Positions 25,421 to 34,533 of a stretch of DNA of 64,000 bases are shown here, piece after piece; the stretch's first letter is position 1; each line of letters begins with the position of its first letter. The notes under the pieces are model-generated. The model made no database searches, was not told the DNA's origin, and saw nothing but the letters and a program-made list of their open reading frames with translations. The position numbers were made by a program, and so were the translations under genes. Where the stretch lies: assembly GCA_002335175.1 (NCBI GenBank), contig DDCA01000001.1, positions 62,001 through 126,000 on the forward strand, read 5' to 3'. This DNA comes from Candidatus Saccharibacteria bacterium UBA2018 (GTDB lineage Bacteria; Patescibacteriota; Saccharimonadia; Saccharimonadales; Saccharimonadaceae).

Positions 25421-25941
25421 CGCTTATTGCCATCATAACGTTAACTGTGCTGGTGGCTGCATTTGGTTTTGTCGTAGCATTTGGCGCTCCATACGTTCCG
25501 AGCCGGCGCAGCGACCTGAAGGTAGCGTTCAGCAAGCTCTATAAGCTAAAGGCGAGCGATACGGTGGTCGACATTGGATCGGGTGACGGGGTGGTACTCC
25601 GGGAAGTATCACGCCGCGGCGCACGGGCAGTCGGGTTCGAAATTAATCCGTTTTTATATGCCGTTAGCCGGCTTTTGTCACGCGGTGACCCAAACGTACA
25701 GGTGCGGCTCATAAATTTGTGGCAGGCCGATTTTCCTAAAGAAACGACTGTCGTATATGTGTTCGGCGAAGGCCGTGATATTGATCGCATGGGTAAGAAA
25801 GTTCAGCAGCAAGCAAACCGCCTGAACCGTGAGCTGGCGTTTATTAGCTACGGGTTCGAAGTACCCGGATATGTTGCAACAAAAAAGGCCGGGGCGCACT
25901 ACCTGTACCACATCGTTCCTTTACAGCCACGCGAAGCGTAA
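25417..25941 (+). CDS. Membrane-anchored SAM methyltransferase
   Basis: This 174-residue protein has an N-terminal hydrophobic helix (~1-25) and a class I methyltransferase core with SAM motif VVDIGSGDGVVLRE and acidic loop VGFEINP. The layout resembles ATPSCKMT/FAM173-like protein lysine methyltransferases, but the target is unknown. It is translationally coupled to xseB. Confidence 0.75.
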   Translation: MTLIAIITLTVLVAAFGFVVAFGAPYVPSRRSDLKVAFSKLYKLKASDTVVDIGSGDGVVLREVSRRGARAVGFEINPFLYAVSRLLSRGDPNVQVRLINLWQADFPKETTVVYVFGEGRDIDRMGKKVQQQANRLNRELAFISYGFEVPGYVATKKAGAHYLYHIVPLQPREA

Positions 25942-25955
25942 GTATAATGCCAGCT

Positions 25956-26612
25956 ATGAGCTTAGACTATAAAGACCAACGCGGCGCATCAACCGGCATT
26001 GTTATAACCATCGTAGCACTATCACTTGTAGCGGTAGCATGTGCCGGTTTGGCACTTTGGGCTTTCGTTAATTACACCGACCAGAAAAATAACGTTAACG
26101 CGATTGTTAGCCGGGAAGTAGCCGAGGCAGAAAAAGCCCAGGCGGATGACTTGGAAGAGAAGTTCTTCCAACGTGAGAAAGAACCGAACCGCGAGTTTGC
26201 CGGGCCAAGCGATTTTGGAACGCTCGGTTTTAAGTATCCAAAAACCTGGAGCGTTTATGTAGCGAATGACGGCCTGGACGGTGGTGATTTTGAGGCTTAC
26301 CTAAACCCAATTACGGTACCGGCTGTAAGTAAAGACCAACGCTATGCTCTGCGTGTAACTATTTCTGATGACAAATACGAAGATGTTATCCAAGATTATC
26401 AGTCTTTAGTAGAAGATGGCGACCTGAAAACTTCGACTGCAAAAGCCAATGGCCAGAACGGCACGAGGCTTGACGGTAAGTTTACGAACGACATCCGGGG
26501 TGCGGCAGTTATCTTTAAAATCCGCGACAAAACAGCTACTATTCGAACCGACGCCGACACCTTTAAGCCCGACTTCGAAAAGCTCATCAAGACCATCACT
26601 TTCAACCAGTAG
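25956..26612 (+). CDS. Single-pass membrane protein with extracytoplasmic domain
   Basis: This 218-residue protein has a transmembrane helix at ~16-42 and an exported C-terminal domain. That domain has a segment (FGTLGFKYPKTWSVYV) resembling PsbP-like lipoprotein folds. The start at 25956 is preferred over the ATG at 25947, because that ATG overlaps the TATAAT box (25943-25948). Confidence 0.6.
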   Translation: MSLDYKDQRGASTGIVITIVALSLVAVACAGLALWAFVNYTDQKNNVNAIVSREVAEAEKAQADDLEEKFFQREKEPNREFAGPSDFGTLGFKYPKTWSVYVANDGLDGGDFEAYLNPITVPAVSKDQRYALRVTISDDKYEDVIQDYQSLVEDGDLKTSTAKANGQNGTRLDGKFTNDIRGAAVIFKIRDKTATIRTDADTFKPDFEKLIKTITFNQ

Positions 26613-26644
26613 CAGCTAGTCCGTCGTGCTACACTAAATGTAGT

Positions 26645-27376
26645 ATGAGGGTTAATAGTAGCGAGCAAACCGGGGTGGGCGCGCTGGTTTCTGGCGTACC
26701 GTCGGTCAGTGTCGCTGCCCACGAACTAAAGTCTCCACTCGTTTTACTTCGCCAGCTATCACTCGAGCTTCTGAATGGTGATTTAACCGATTCCCAGCGC
26801 CAGCGTATCTTGGAGCAGATGGTTTCGGTCAGCGAAAAGGGACTTCGACTTACGGGCGACCTAACAAAAACCGAAACCTTGCAGCAGCCGCTTTTTGACT
26901 GCTATCCACTGAACCCGCTTAGTGTAACCGACGATGTTGCAAATGAACTGTCGGGCTTATACAAAGCTCATGGCCGCACCCTACGGGTAAGTCGGATACG
27001 CCATTTGCCGCCGGTCGTTGCTAACCATGACTTGCTGCGCCGTATTTTACTTAATTTTGCTGACAATGCGCTTCATTACAGCGATATTCATGGCGTCGTA
27101 GAACTGCAGGCCCAGCTGCAGCGGGAACGTGACATCGTACGGCTGAGCGTACGTGATTATGGCCCGAGCCTGCCGCTGGCAAGTTGGCGCAAGCTGACGT
27201 CGTCGCTGTCGAACAAGCAGCAGATGCAGGCCCGGCCACTGTCGAGCGGGCTTGGGTTATACATTTCTCACCAGTTCGCGAGCGCTATGAACGGGCATAT
27301 CGGAGCTATCCGTCATCGTGACGGCGCGTCGTTTTACGTTGAACTCCCGGTTAGCCGGCAACTTTCAATCATATGA
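26645..27376 (+). CDS. Soluble histidine kinase without sensor domain
   Basis: This 243-residue protein has a HisKA H-box (AAHELKSPL, His ~29), an N-box (NFADNALHYS) and a G2 box (SSGLGLYIS). The G1 box is degenerate (RDYGPSLP in place of DxGxG). There is no transmembrane or sensory domain, so it must sense a cytoplasmic signal or a partner protein. The stop overlaps the next response regulator start, forming a two-component pair. Confidence 0.82.
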   Translation: MRVNSSEQTGVGALVSGVPSVSVAAHELKSPLVLLRQLSLELLNGDLTDSQRQRILEQMVSVSEKGLRLTGDLTKTETLQQPLFDCYPLNPLSVTDDVANELSGLYKAHGRTLRVSRIRHLPPVVANHDLLRRILLNFADNALHYSDIHGVVELQAQLQRERDIVRLSVRDYGPSLPLASWRKLTSSLSNKQQMQARPLSSGLGLYISHQFASAMNGHIGAIRHRDGASFYVELPVSRQLSII

Positions 27377-27753
27377 GCAGTCCGGCCGAACGCGTGGTGG
27401 TGGTCGAAGACGACGAACTGCTCGCGGAGCACTATTTACGAATTTTACGCAGAGCAGGGTATGAGGTATATCATGCCGGACACGCCTTGACGGCAATTGA
27501 TGTTATTGATGATGCCCGGCCGCATGCAATTTTGCTAGACGTTTTGCTAACTGGTACTAATGCCTTGGTGCTGCTACACGAGCTGCAATCCCATAAAGAC
27601 CTGGCTTCCATCCCAGTCGTGCTCGCGACAAATTTAGCCGATCAGCTAGCGATGGACGACGTAGAGTCATATGGCGTGAAACGAATTCTAGACAAGGCGA
27701 CGATGCACCCGGAAGATGTTGTGGCTGCGATTCGCTGGGCTACGCGGTCATGA
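27373..27753 (+). CDS. Single-domain response regulator
   Basis: This 126-residue receiver has VVEDDEL, phospho-Asp in ILLDVLLTG and Lys in RILDKATM. It is the cognate partner of the preceding kinase (4-nt overlap) and also overlaps recO (ATGA). There is no DNA-binding output. Confidence 0.83.
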   Translation: MSSPAERVVVVEDDELLAEHYLRILRRAGYEVYHAGHALTAIDVIDDARPHAILLDVLLTGTNALVLLHELQSHKDLASIPVVLATNLADQLAMDDVESYGVKRILDKATMHPEDVVAAIRWATRS

Positions 27754-28427
27754 AAACGCACCGCACCAAAGCTATCGTGCTGCGGCGGACAAATTACGGC
27801 GAAGCCGATAGGATACTCCAACTCCTGACCCCCGAAAACGGTATTCAAAGTGTTATTGCACGTGGTGTGAGGCGCGAAAAAAGCAAACTGGCTGGCGGAA
27901 TTGAGCTTTTTGCACGCTGTGACGTCAACGTCGGCACGGGTAAGGGGGAATTAGGTATTCTTACGAGTGCTCGGCTGGAACAATTCTATTCGCACATTAT
28001 GACAGACTACGAGCGGCTACAATTTGGCTACGATGCTATAAAACAAGTTACAAAAGCCGCTAGCACTATTGATGAGCCGGCATTTTTTGACCTGCTAGAC
28101 CAAACGTTTATAAGTTTAGATGCACCCGACATAGATGTTCGGCTAACAAAAGCCTGGTTTTGGCTACAGCTTGCGATAGTTCTTGGGGTAGGGATGAATT
28201 TAGAGACAGACACGAATGGAATGAAGCTGGTCGAAGACGCAACGTATAACTTTTCAGAGCAAGAGCATGCGTTTGTGTTTCACGAAGGTGGGACATATAC
28301 CGCTGACCACATTAAACTACTACGGCTCCTTAGCGCGCAGGCGCCCAAAGTTGCCGCACATGTCAAAAACGTCGACGAACTGATAAATGACGTACTTTGG
28401 ATAGCTGAAAGAGCAGTAGCTCACTAA
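27750..28427 (+). CDS. recO: DNA repair protein RecO
   Basis: This 225-residue protein has the RecO N-terminal OB-fold (KAIVLRRTNYGEADRILQLL) and a helical C-terminal domain. RecO loads RecA on SSB-coated single-stranded DNA in the RecFOR pathway. The four-Cys zinc finger found in many RecO proteins is absent. It is the last gene of the kinase-regulator-recO operon. Confidence 0.85.
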   Translation: MKTHRTKAIVLRRTNYGEADRILQLLTPENGIQSVIARGVRREKSKLAGGIELFARCDVNVGTGKGELGILTSARLEQFYSHIMTDYERLQFGYDAIKQVTKAASTIDEPAFFDLLDQTFISLDAPDIDVRLTKAWFWLQLAIVLGVGMNLETDTNGMKLVEDATYNFSEQEHAFVFHEGGTYTADHIKLLRLLSAQAPKVAAHVKNVDELINDVLWIAERAVAH

Positions 28428-28437
28428 AAACAAGGGG

Positions 28438-28473
28438 TGAACCCCCGCCCACGCTGCGTAAGGGGGCGGGGGG
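28438..28473 (-). terminator. Terminator of orphan gene 28478
   Basis: CCCCCGCCC (28442-28450) pairs with GGGCGGGGG (28464-28472). On the minus strand the stem is followed by TTCACCCCTTGTTTTT. Confidence 0.7.
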
Positions 28474-28477
28474 AGCC

Positions 28478-29206
28478 TCACTCCTTTCCGAACAGGCGTT
28501 CGAAAATCTTGCTTGCGACAATCAATTCCGAGTCGATCACCACATTGGCGATCGACCTGATTGTGCCAGCGATTTTGCCACGTTCGGTCGTGATGTCGAG
28601 CATGCGAATGTCGAGCGCACGCCTGGTGCTGCCAGACGTGCAGTGACGTGCGAAGTCGACCACGAAATGCTGGTCGCGCAGACAGAAACCGAGGTGAATG
28701 CTCTCCTCGAGAGCCAGTTCGACAAGCCGGTCAATCGACGCATCGACCTGCCGGCCGGCCAGGATGTTGGCGCGTAGCAGGTAGCCCTCGGTGACAAGGC
28801 GCTGCCGACGGCCCTTTCGGTTCTTCCGATCAGACTCGTGCAGCTCGAGCGCCTCTTCAATGAGCGCGATTCCTGCCTTGTGCTCTCCGGCCCTGACAAG
28901 CCGTATCCCGTCGTCGCGCTCTACCCGAGCCAGGCCTTGGTACTCAAAGTCATTGAACGACGCTCGGGAGCGAGCGAACAGCTTGTTGGCGAACGCGTAG
29001 TCGCCTTGGCGCCACGAGTACAAAGCCAGCTGGTGAAGTATCTCGCCGCGCCAGCAGACGTAGCGCAGATCCTCCGTAGCCAGGTGAACTTGGCGGTAGA
29101 GCGTTGGGACGTAGAATCCTAGCCCTCGGTCGTCGAAGCGTTCCTTGAACAACTTCAAGACGTGATGAACCTCATCACCCTTAGTCTTGAGGGCTGTTTC
29201 TGTCAT
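28478..29206 (-). CDS. Orphan helical-repeat (TPR-like) protein, GC-rich SD-led class
   Basis: This 242-residue soluble protein is built of helices spaced like tetratricopeptide repeats (ILHQLALYSWRQGDYAFANK; ALIEEALELHESDRK). No exact family is recognised; the likely role is protein binding. GC3 is clearly higher than in recO and glyS. The ATG at 29206 is chosen because AGGATC precedes it; an in-frame GTG at 29242 lies at the presumed transcript 5' end. A 5' leader segment (29228-29237) complements a segment over the stop codon (28479-28488), 10 bp with one GU pair. Confidence 0.65.
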   Translation of the reverse strand: MTETALKTKGDEVHHVLKLFKERFDDRGLGFYVPTLYRQVHLATEDLRYVCWRGEILHQLALYSWRQGDYAFANKLFARSRASFNDFEYQGLARVERDDGIRLVRAGEHKAGIALIEEALELHESDRKNRKGRRQRLVTEGYLLRANILAGRQVDASIDRLVELALEESIHLGFCLRDQHFVVDFARHCTSGSTRRALDIRMLDITTERGKIAGTIRSIANVVIDSELIVASKIFERLFGKE

Positions 29207-29307
29207 ATGCGGATCCTGTTGGTGTGTGAAAGGAGCGGACACTTCTGACTATACATATCAAAACTGAGAACTACCTGTATACGGGGTAGACTGCTATACT
29301 ATTTCTA

Positions 29308-30615
29308 ATGGAAAAACAGGTAAAACTAGAAGATATCGTCAGTTTAGCGAAGCGCCGCGGGTTTATATTTCAGGGAAGTGAAGTTTATGGCGGCCTAAGC
29401 GGTACGTGGGACTACGGCCCGCTTGGACTGCAGCTAAAGAAAAACATCATGAACCTGTGGTGGAAGACGTTCGTTGACGAGCGCGACGACATGTACGGCG
29501 TCGATGCGGCAATTTTAATGAACCAGAAGGTGTGGCAGGCGAGCGGGCATGTTGATACGTTTACCGACCCGCTGGTCGAATGCTCGAACTGCAAAGGCCG
29601 ATTCCGTGCAGACAAAATCGATACTTCAAAATGTCCGACTTGCGGCAAAGAAGGAACGTTCGGCGAGCCGAAGCAGTTCAATATGATGTTCAAGACGAAC
29701 GTCGGTCCGGTCGACGATGAATCGTCAATAAGCTACTTGCGACCAGAAACTGCCCAAGGTATCTTTACAAACTATAAAAACGTCATCGATACCTTTTACC
29801 CAGACTTGCCATTTGGTATTGCACAGCAGGGCAAGGCGTTCCGTAACGAAATATCACCGCGTGACTTCGTATTCCGTTCACGTGAATTTGAGCAAATGGA
29901 AGTCGAATACTTTGTACACCCAGACAAGTGGGAAGAAGCCTTTGAGCAGTGGCGAAAAGACATTGGAGCGTTCCTAGACCAACTTGGCCTACCGAAAGAC
30001 AAAATTACAGAAGTCGAAGTGCCAGAAAATGACCGAGCGCACTACAGCAAGCGCACCATAGACTACGAATTCGCATTCCCGCACGATAACGACGAACTGC
30101 TTGGCTTGGCGTACCGCACCGACTTCGACCTGATGAACATTCAGAACGCCAGCGGTAAAAGCATGGAATACCGCGTAAAAGGCACCGACGAAACTCTCGT
30201 GCCTCACGTCATCGAACCTTCATTCGGCGTCGAACGCGCACTTATGGCTGTGCTGACAAGCGCATACCGCGAAGACGAGCAAAACGGTGAAAAGCGAATC
30301 TTTTTGGCACTACCAGAACATCTGGCACCAGTTAAGTACGCCGTCAGTCCGTTACTAAAGAACAAACCAGAACTGGTCGAAAAAGCCCGCGAAGTCTACG
30401 CAAAACTTAGCAAAGATAACCCAGGCCGCGTAATGTGGGATGACAGCGGCAACATCGGTAAACGCTATCGCCGTCAGGACGAAATCGGCACACCATATTG
30501 CGTAGTGATTGATTTTCAAACACTTGAAGACGGTACTGTAACAATTCGCGAACGTGATACTACTGAGCAAAAACGGGTGGAGATAAGTGAAATGGATGAA
30601 AGACTTTTTAACTAG
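29308..30615 (+). CDS. glyS: Glycyl-tRNA synthetase, homodimeric type
   Basis: This 435-residue class II enzyme is of the single-chain alpha2 type (as in archaea, eukaryotes and some bacteria), not the alpha2beta2 GlyQ/GlyS type. A zinc ribbon with four Cys (CSNC...CPTC, ~90-115) is inserted near motif 1. Motif 2 lies around GKAFRNEISPRDFVFRSREF and motif 3 around EPSFGVERALMAVL. TATACT (29295-29300) ends 7 nt before the ATG. It is followed by three small genes in an apparent operon. Confidence 0.94.
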   Translation: MEKQVKLEDIVSLAKRRGFIFQGSEVYGGLSGTWDYGPLGLQLKKNIMNLWWKTFVDERDDMYGVDAAILMNQKVWQASGHVDTFTDPLVECSNCKGRFRADKIDTSKCPTCGKEGTFGEPKQFNMMFKTNVGPVDDESSISYLRPETAQGIFTNYKNVIDTFYPDLPFGIAQQGKAFRNEISPRDFVFRSREFEQMEVEYFVHPDKWEEAFEQWRKDIGAFLDQLGLPKDKITEVEVPENDRAHYSKRTIDYEFAFPHDNDELLGLAYRTDFDLMNIQNASGKSMEYRVKGTDETLVPHVIEPSFGVERALMAVLTSAYREDEQNGEKRIFLALPEHLAPVKYAVSPLLKNKPELVEKAREVYAKLSKDNPGRVMWDDSGNIGKRYRRQDEIGTPYCVVIDFQTLEDGTVTIRERDTTEQKRVEISEMDERLFN

Positions 30616-31081
30616 CTACGGGAAACAACTTCTTTTTATAATCCTAACAGTAGTACTCGCCGGACTTCTTGCTTACCTGGGGTTCTTAATAACTAAAACA
30701 ACCACTGATCTTGAAAAGATTCTAATTCAGTTTCTACAGCTTATAGTTACGATTGCGATTACATACTTCCCAACAAAAGCAATAGCGAGTAAGCAAGAAC
30801 GTGATTTAGTCCAAAGCAGAGCGAGGATGGCCATCAGAAGGACAGCGACACTAGATTTGCAGATGAGACAGGTAGCACGGCATATTAGCGAGCATGAGAG
30901 TCGACTTGAAGATTCAATTGACGGAAATCGAAGAATTCCTGCTAACACCGCTATCGACGGGATTCAATCGATAAAGGGTATGCATGCTATGCAGTTTTAC
31001 CAAATTTCAGCTGCGCTAGAAGACTGGACAGAAGTATTGCCAAAAGGTGAAGCTGCTCAAGGAAAGTCGGGAGAGAAATAA
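30596..31081 (+). CDS. Two-TM hypothetical membrane protein
   Basis: This 161-residue protein has two hydrophobic helices (~8-30 and ~45-65) and a basic, helical cytoplasmic tail. No family is recognised. The start overlaps the end of glyS; ATG at 30596 or GTG at 30587 are both possible. It ends at the ATG of the next gene, so the genes are coupled. It is AT-richer than glyS. Confidence 0.55.
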   Translation: MKDFLTSYGKQLLFIILTVVLAGLLAYLGFLITKTTTDLEKILIQFLQLIVTIAITYFPTKAIASKQERDLVQSRARMAIRRTATLDLQMRQVARHISEHESRLEDSIDGNRRIPANTAIDGIQSIKGMHAMQFYQISAALEDWTEVLPKGEAAQGKSGEK

Positions 31082-31524
31082 TGAAAGAAATTCGAGGCTC
31101 AGTCGCAAAAATTCTCAATACTACCCAACTCGTTATCAATCGAGGTTCAATACATGGGGTAAAGATAGGTATGATATTCGAAGTTTTAGATAAGAATGCT
31201 ACGGATATTATTGACCCTGAAACTAAGAAAAAGCTGGGAAGTATAGACAGGCCGAAAGTACGCGTAAAAGTTACAATTGTCGAAAGTAAATTGGCAATGG
31301 CTGAAACATTTCAGATAAAAACAGTTAATCGTGGCGGAACAGGTTTATCATTAGCTAATGTATTTTCTCCTCCAGAATACGTTGATGTTAAAGAGACATT
31401 TAAATCAGCAGAAAAAGCCTGGGAAGATTTACCAGAAGAAAAAAGCTATGTAAAAGTCGGCGATCCGGTGAGGTCAGTGGAAGAGAGAGGCAAGCAGACA
31501 TTACGGCTTGAAGATGTTCTATAA
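31081..31524 (+). CDS. Hypothetical beta-rich protein
   Basis: This 147-residue protein has no signal peptide. The N-terminal part (residues 1-60) resembles SH3-like/FlgT-C-type beta modules: QLVINRGSIHGVKIGMIFEVL is the typical pattern, in which a short repeat-like turn GxxxGVKxGMxF recurs. The function is unknown. GGGAGAG precedes the ATG, which overlaps the previous stop region. It is coupled to its neighbours at both ends. Confidence 0.55.
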   Translation: MKEIRGSVAKILNTTQLVINRGSIHGVKIGMIFEVLDKNATDIIDPETKKKLGSIDRPKVRVKVTIVESKLAMAETFQIKTVNRGGTGLSLANVFSPPEYVDVKETFKSAEKAWEDLPEEKSYVKVGDPVRSVEERGKQTLRLEDVL

Positions 31525-32138
31525 TGATTGACCAAAACTGGGTATTCCTGGCAGTAGCCATCAACCTAGTTGGGGCGATTATTTATTCGTATTCGGTCGT
31601 AAAGGGGAACACCCGACCGAACCGCGTGACGTGGTTTATATTGTCATTCGCGCCGCTGCTGGCGTTTGCTGCTATGATGCTGCAAGGCGTCAGCTTTCGC
31701 GAAAGTGTTTTCACGCTTGAAACAGGGATTAGTCCGCTTATCATTTTCATCAGCACATTCTTTGCCAAGCAGCCGAAGTGGGAAATCACGCGGTTTGACC
31801 TGACGTGTGGAGCACTGTCAATATTCGGGTTTCTACTTTGGATCATTCTGAAGGAAGGTAACATAGCAATAACGTTCGCGATAGCAGCAGACGGTCTGGC
31901 ATTCCTGCCAACGCTCGTAAAAGCCTTCCGCTACCCAGAAACCGAAAGCCCGTGGGCGTTCATGATGGGTACGGTTGCGGCGTTGATTGCTCTCGCCATC
32001 ATCACTACATGGGACTACAAGCACGTAGCATTTCCAATGTACATTCTGGTCGCCGATATTCTGGCGACGTTGTTTATATTCTTTAAAATCGGTAAGTACA
32101 TTCACGTGAACAAATCAAAAGAGACATTGTTAAGATAG
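31524..32138 (+). CDS. Seven-TM hypothetical membrane protein
   Basis: This 204-residue, very hydrophobic protein has about seven transmembrane helices, similar in layout to small PQ-loop or SWEET-like proteins, although no PQ motif is visible. It starts on the last base of the previous stop codon and is the last gene of the glyS operon. The function is unknown. Confidence 0.6.
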   Translation: MIDQNWVFLAVAINLVGAIIYSYSVVKGNTRPNRVTWFILSFAPLLAFAAMMLQGVSFRESVFTLETGISPLIIFISTFFAKQPKWEITRFDLTCGALSIFGFLLWIILKEGNIAITFAIAADGLAFLPTLVKAFRYPETESPWAFMMGTVAALIALAIITTWDYKHVAFPMYILVADILATLFIFFKIGKYIHVNKSKETLLR

Positions 32139-32152
32139 AAGGCAATTAAGAG

Positions 32153-32200
32153 CGCCCCTTCCGTGACGCTCTACTCGTAGCGAGGAGCTGGAGAGGGGCG
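32153..32200 (-). terminator. Probable terminator of orphan gene 32206
   Basis: CGCCCCT (32153-32159) pairs with AGGGGCG (32194-32200) around an inner GCTC..GAGC hairpin; CTCTTAATT follows on the minus strand. The T-tract is weak. Confidence 0.45.
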
Positions 32201-32205
32201 GTGGT

Positions 32206-32526
32206 TCAGGACTTTCGTCCTGGCTTCTTCTTGGCGGCGGTCTTGGCAGCAGCCTGTGCGGTCTTCCGCTGACGGGAGCTGGTGAACTGATTGTGCGGAG
32301 TCCCACCGACGGGTGGTACGCGGCGCACTGGTGCCGGCTGTTGGGTTGCGGGTTGACGAGCTGCCTGGAGGGCGCTGATCGAACCGTAGTGGTCTTGCCA
32401 GTCCCACGGTGCGTATGACGCAGGGGGACGACGTGATCGTTCGAGCTCGGCCCGGTGGTCGGCCAAAATCTGGTCGACGTCCAGCGGGGCGCCTTTTCGG
32501 AGCGGCGGGCCTTTACGCTTAGCCAT
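32206..32526 (-). CDS. Small basic orphan protein (GC-rich, SD-led class)
   Basis: This 106-residue, Lys/Arg/Ala/Pro-rich protein ends in a basic tail (AAKTAAKKKPGRKS) that could bind nucleic acid. No family is recognised. AGGACGA precedes the ATG. Its promoter is TTGACT-N17-TACTGT on the minus strand (32568-32596), back to back with the promoter of the 32640 gene. GC3 is higher than in its neighbours. Probably mostly disordered. Confidence 0.6.
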   Translation of the reverse strand: MAKRKGPPLRKGAPLDVDQILADHRAELERSRRPPASYAPWDWQDHYGSISALQAARQPATQQPAPVRRVPPVGGTPHNQFTSSRQRKTAQAAAKTAAKKKPGRKS

Positions 32527-32567
32527 GATGTTCGTCCTGTTCTGCTTGAGAGTACGGATTGCTACTA

Positions 32568-32596
32568 ACAGTAATAAATCTGCATCAAGGAGTCAA
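32568..32596 (-). promoter_or_regulatory. Promoter of orphan gene 32206
   Basis: On the minus strand TTGACT (32591-32596), a 17-bp spacer and TACTGT (32568-32573), with a leader of about 35 nt. Confidence 0.6.
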
Positions 32597-32602
32597 CACT
32601 TA

Positions 32603-32631
32603 TTGCTATTTAATCCCTATTATGCTATAAT
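32603..32631 (+). promoter_or_regulatory. Promoter, leaderless type
   Basis: TTGCTA (32603-32608), a 17-bp spacer and TATAAT (32626-32631), then exactly 8 nt to the ATG at 32640. Confidence 0.7.
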
Positions 32632-32639
32632 AAGTATAT

Positions 32640-33884
32640 ATGACCGATGAACGTAAAAAGGGTGCGCCAGAGGGCGCATTTTTGGATGTAGAGGATGCTT
32701 TGGAAACAGGGCGTACGCTACTTGAAGTTACCGAAATGTTTCGACGAAGATTGGCTGCGTCGGCATTTGGCAGCATTGACCGGTCGGGGTTTGAAACGAT
32801 TGCCGGAGGGCTAAGTAGAGAGTCAGACGCCATCAATGAAGTCGTGGAGGCAATGGAAGACAAAGACACTTTTGGCGACGAAGAGTCGTATTGGAATGTG
32901 TTCCGGTTCTTCTGTTTAGATAAAAGCAGGGGGAAACAGTTCACAATAGAAGAAGTTTGGCGGCATGTTGCCAAGTCCTACGACATGTCCGAAGAAACAA
33001 CCGAAAGCTTGGCAGATACGCTCCGTGAATGGGCGGATGATCTTGCGGAAGACACTTTCTCACGCTTTGGTGCAAAGGGACGACTTGTCGAAATAGCTGG
33101 AACATTTTCGTTTGCACCACTAGGCGGTGAGCCAATTGTAAAACCGGTTGAGCCGTCTAAGTCATTCTTGGTGCCGGATGTTATTGAATCGCTGGAGACC
33201 GAAGTATCAAAGGCTACAAAGGAAGTATCGGACTATGTTCTTCAGTGCGTAGCGCCTGGACCAATTAAGCAGGCGGAACTTCGCAAACAGCTTGCGGAGC
33301 AGTTTCCTGAACTTGATGAAGACACAGTATTCGCCATTTTAAATGAAATGGTAGAGACCGGCCAGGTGTTTAAATTCAAGCCGGTTCCGAAATCCGCGGC
33401 ATACTTTGCCCGTGATGAAAGCGATATCGATAGAATCATCGATTTGTATGAGAAAAAGCTCGAAAACACACAAGAACGCGAACAAGAAAATGAGACATTG
33501 GATATAGCTTTGGGGGCAGAAATCTTGAGTGGGCTAGCGGGCTTAAAGCAGCACCTTCGCCGACTGGAACCCGTAGAGCTATGGCGCACCATAAATAAGA
33601 GCAGCGGTATGCCGGAAAAGTCCGATACGACCGCAATTAAACGAGCTGCGCGTTTGATGAGTGAGATGGGCCTGGTGTACGCAGGTGAAATGAAAAAAGG
33701 CACGGGAGGGTCGCGATCGGGTGCTTTAAGCAAACGAGGCATGAAGTCAAAAAGCACCCGGGTATTTAAAATTGGGCTTGCATCGTATGACGTTAAGGCG
33801 GAAATCAAGCGTTTGATGAATGAGCAAAAAGGTGATGCCTTGAATCAATGGCTGTCAGAACGATGGCAAACACGAGATGCGTAG
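32640..33884 (+). CDS. Large hypothetical protein, winged-helix-like segments
   Basis: This 414-residue soluble, acidic protein has several helical stretches that could be winged helices (PIKQAELRKQLAEQFPELDE and LEPVELWRTINKSSGMPEKS), plus a basic Gly/Ser-rich linker (~345-375). The residue pattern suggests a DNA- or protein-binding regulator, but no family is recognised. It has its own leaderless-type promoter and is followed after 19 nt by a LURP-one-like gene. Confidence 0.55.
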   Translation: MTDERKKGAPEGAFLDVEDALETGRTLLEVTEMFRRRLAASAFGSIDRSGFETIAGGLSRESDAINEVVEAMEDKDTFGDEESYWNVFRFFCLDKSRGKQFTIEEVWRHVAKSYDMSEETTESLADTLREWADDLAEDTFSRFGAKGRLVEIAGTFSFAPLGGEPIVKPVEPSKSFLVPDVIESLETEVSKATKEVSDYVLQCVAPGPIKQAELRKQLAEQFPELDEDTVFAILNEMVETGQVFKFKPVPKSAAYFARDESDIDRIIDLYEKKLENTQEREQENETLDIALGAEILSGLAGLKQHLRRLEPVELWRTINKSSGMPEKSDTTAIKRAARLMSEMGLVYAGEMKKGTGGSRSGALSKRGMKSKSTRVFKIGLASYDVKAEIKRLMNEQKGDALNQWLSERWQTRDA

Positions 33885-33903
33885 CGAGTGGTATAGTTAA
33901 CTT

Positions 33904-34512
33904 ATGAAACCACGTCTAATCGTAGAACAGAAAATTACCGCGTTCGTAAACAAATACAATGTCTTTGCCGTCAATCAAGCCGGTGAGAAAGGCGAGTTGA
34001 TAGCACTAGCGCAGCAGAAGCGTTTGGCGTTCAAAGAAAAAGTGACGTTTTATAGCGACGAAGCCAAAACTAAGGAGCTATTTACATTCCGTGCCGAAAA
34101 AGTACTCGATGTGCATGGCCGCTACCTGGTAGAAGATATGAGCGGAAAAATGCTCGGGGGATTCCGGAAACAATTTAAAAAGTCATTGTTTGTCAGTAGC
34201 TGGATGGTTATTGACGCCGCCGGTAACGATGTTTACGAAGTCAAAGAGGGCAACGTAGCGCTGGCAGTTCTGCGCAGGTTCCTCGCGTTCGTGCCATACA
34301 TCGGCGACATTCTAGAAATTATCATCAAATTCTTCCGGTATCATTTCAAGTATGTAGTGCCGGGAACCGAAGAAGAAGTCGGTACCTACACCAAAACGAC
34401 ATTGTTCCGCGACCACTACCGCCTGGAAGCAACCGACGAAGTAGCTGGCAAAGTAGATTGGCAAGTACTTGCCGCTATGAGCGTCGCCCTCGATGCCTTG
34501 CAGTCGCGATAG
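33904..34512 (+). CDS. LURP-one-related (scramblase-like fold) protein
   Basis: This 202-residue protein matches the LURP-one/YxjI pattern: an N-terminal beta-barrel-like series (TFRAEKVLDVHGRYLVEDM) with a central hydrophobic helix. The family is related to phospholipid scramblases by fold and has no settled bacterial function. TATAGT (33892-33897) ends 6 nt before the ATG. Confidence 0.6.
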   Translation: MKPRLIVEQKITAFVNKYNVFAVNQAGEKGELIALAQQKRLAFKEKVTFYSDEAKTKELFTFRAEKVLDVHGRYLVEDMSGKMLGGFRKQFKKSLFVSSWMVIDAAGNDVYEVKEGNVALAVLRRFLAFVPYIGDILEIIIKFFRYHFKYVVPGTEEEVGTYTKTTLFRDHYRLEATDEVAGKVDWQVLAAMSVALDALQSR

Positions 34513-34533
34513 GGTGCTATAATTTATATAGCA

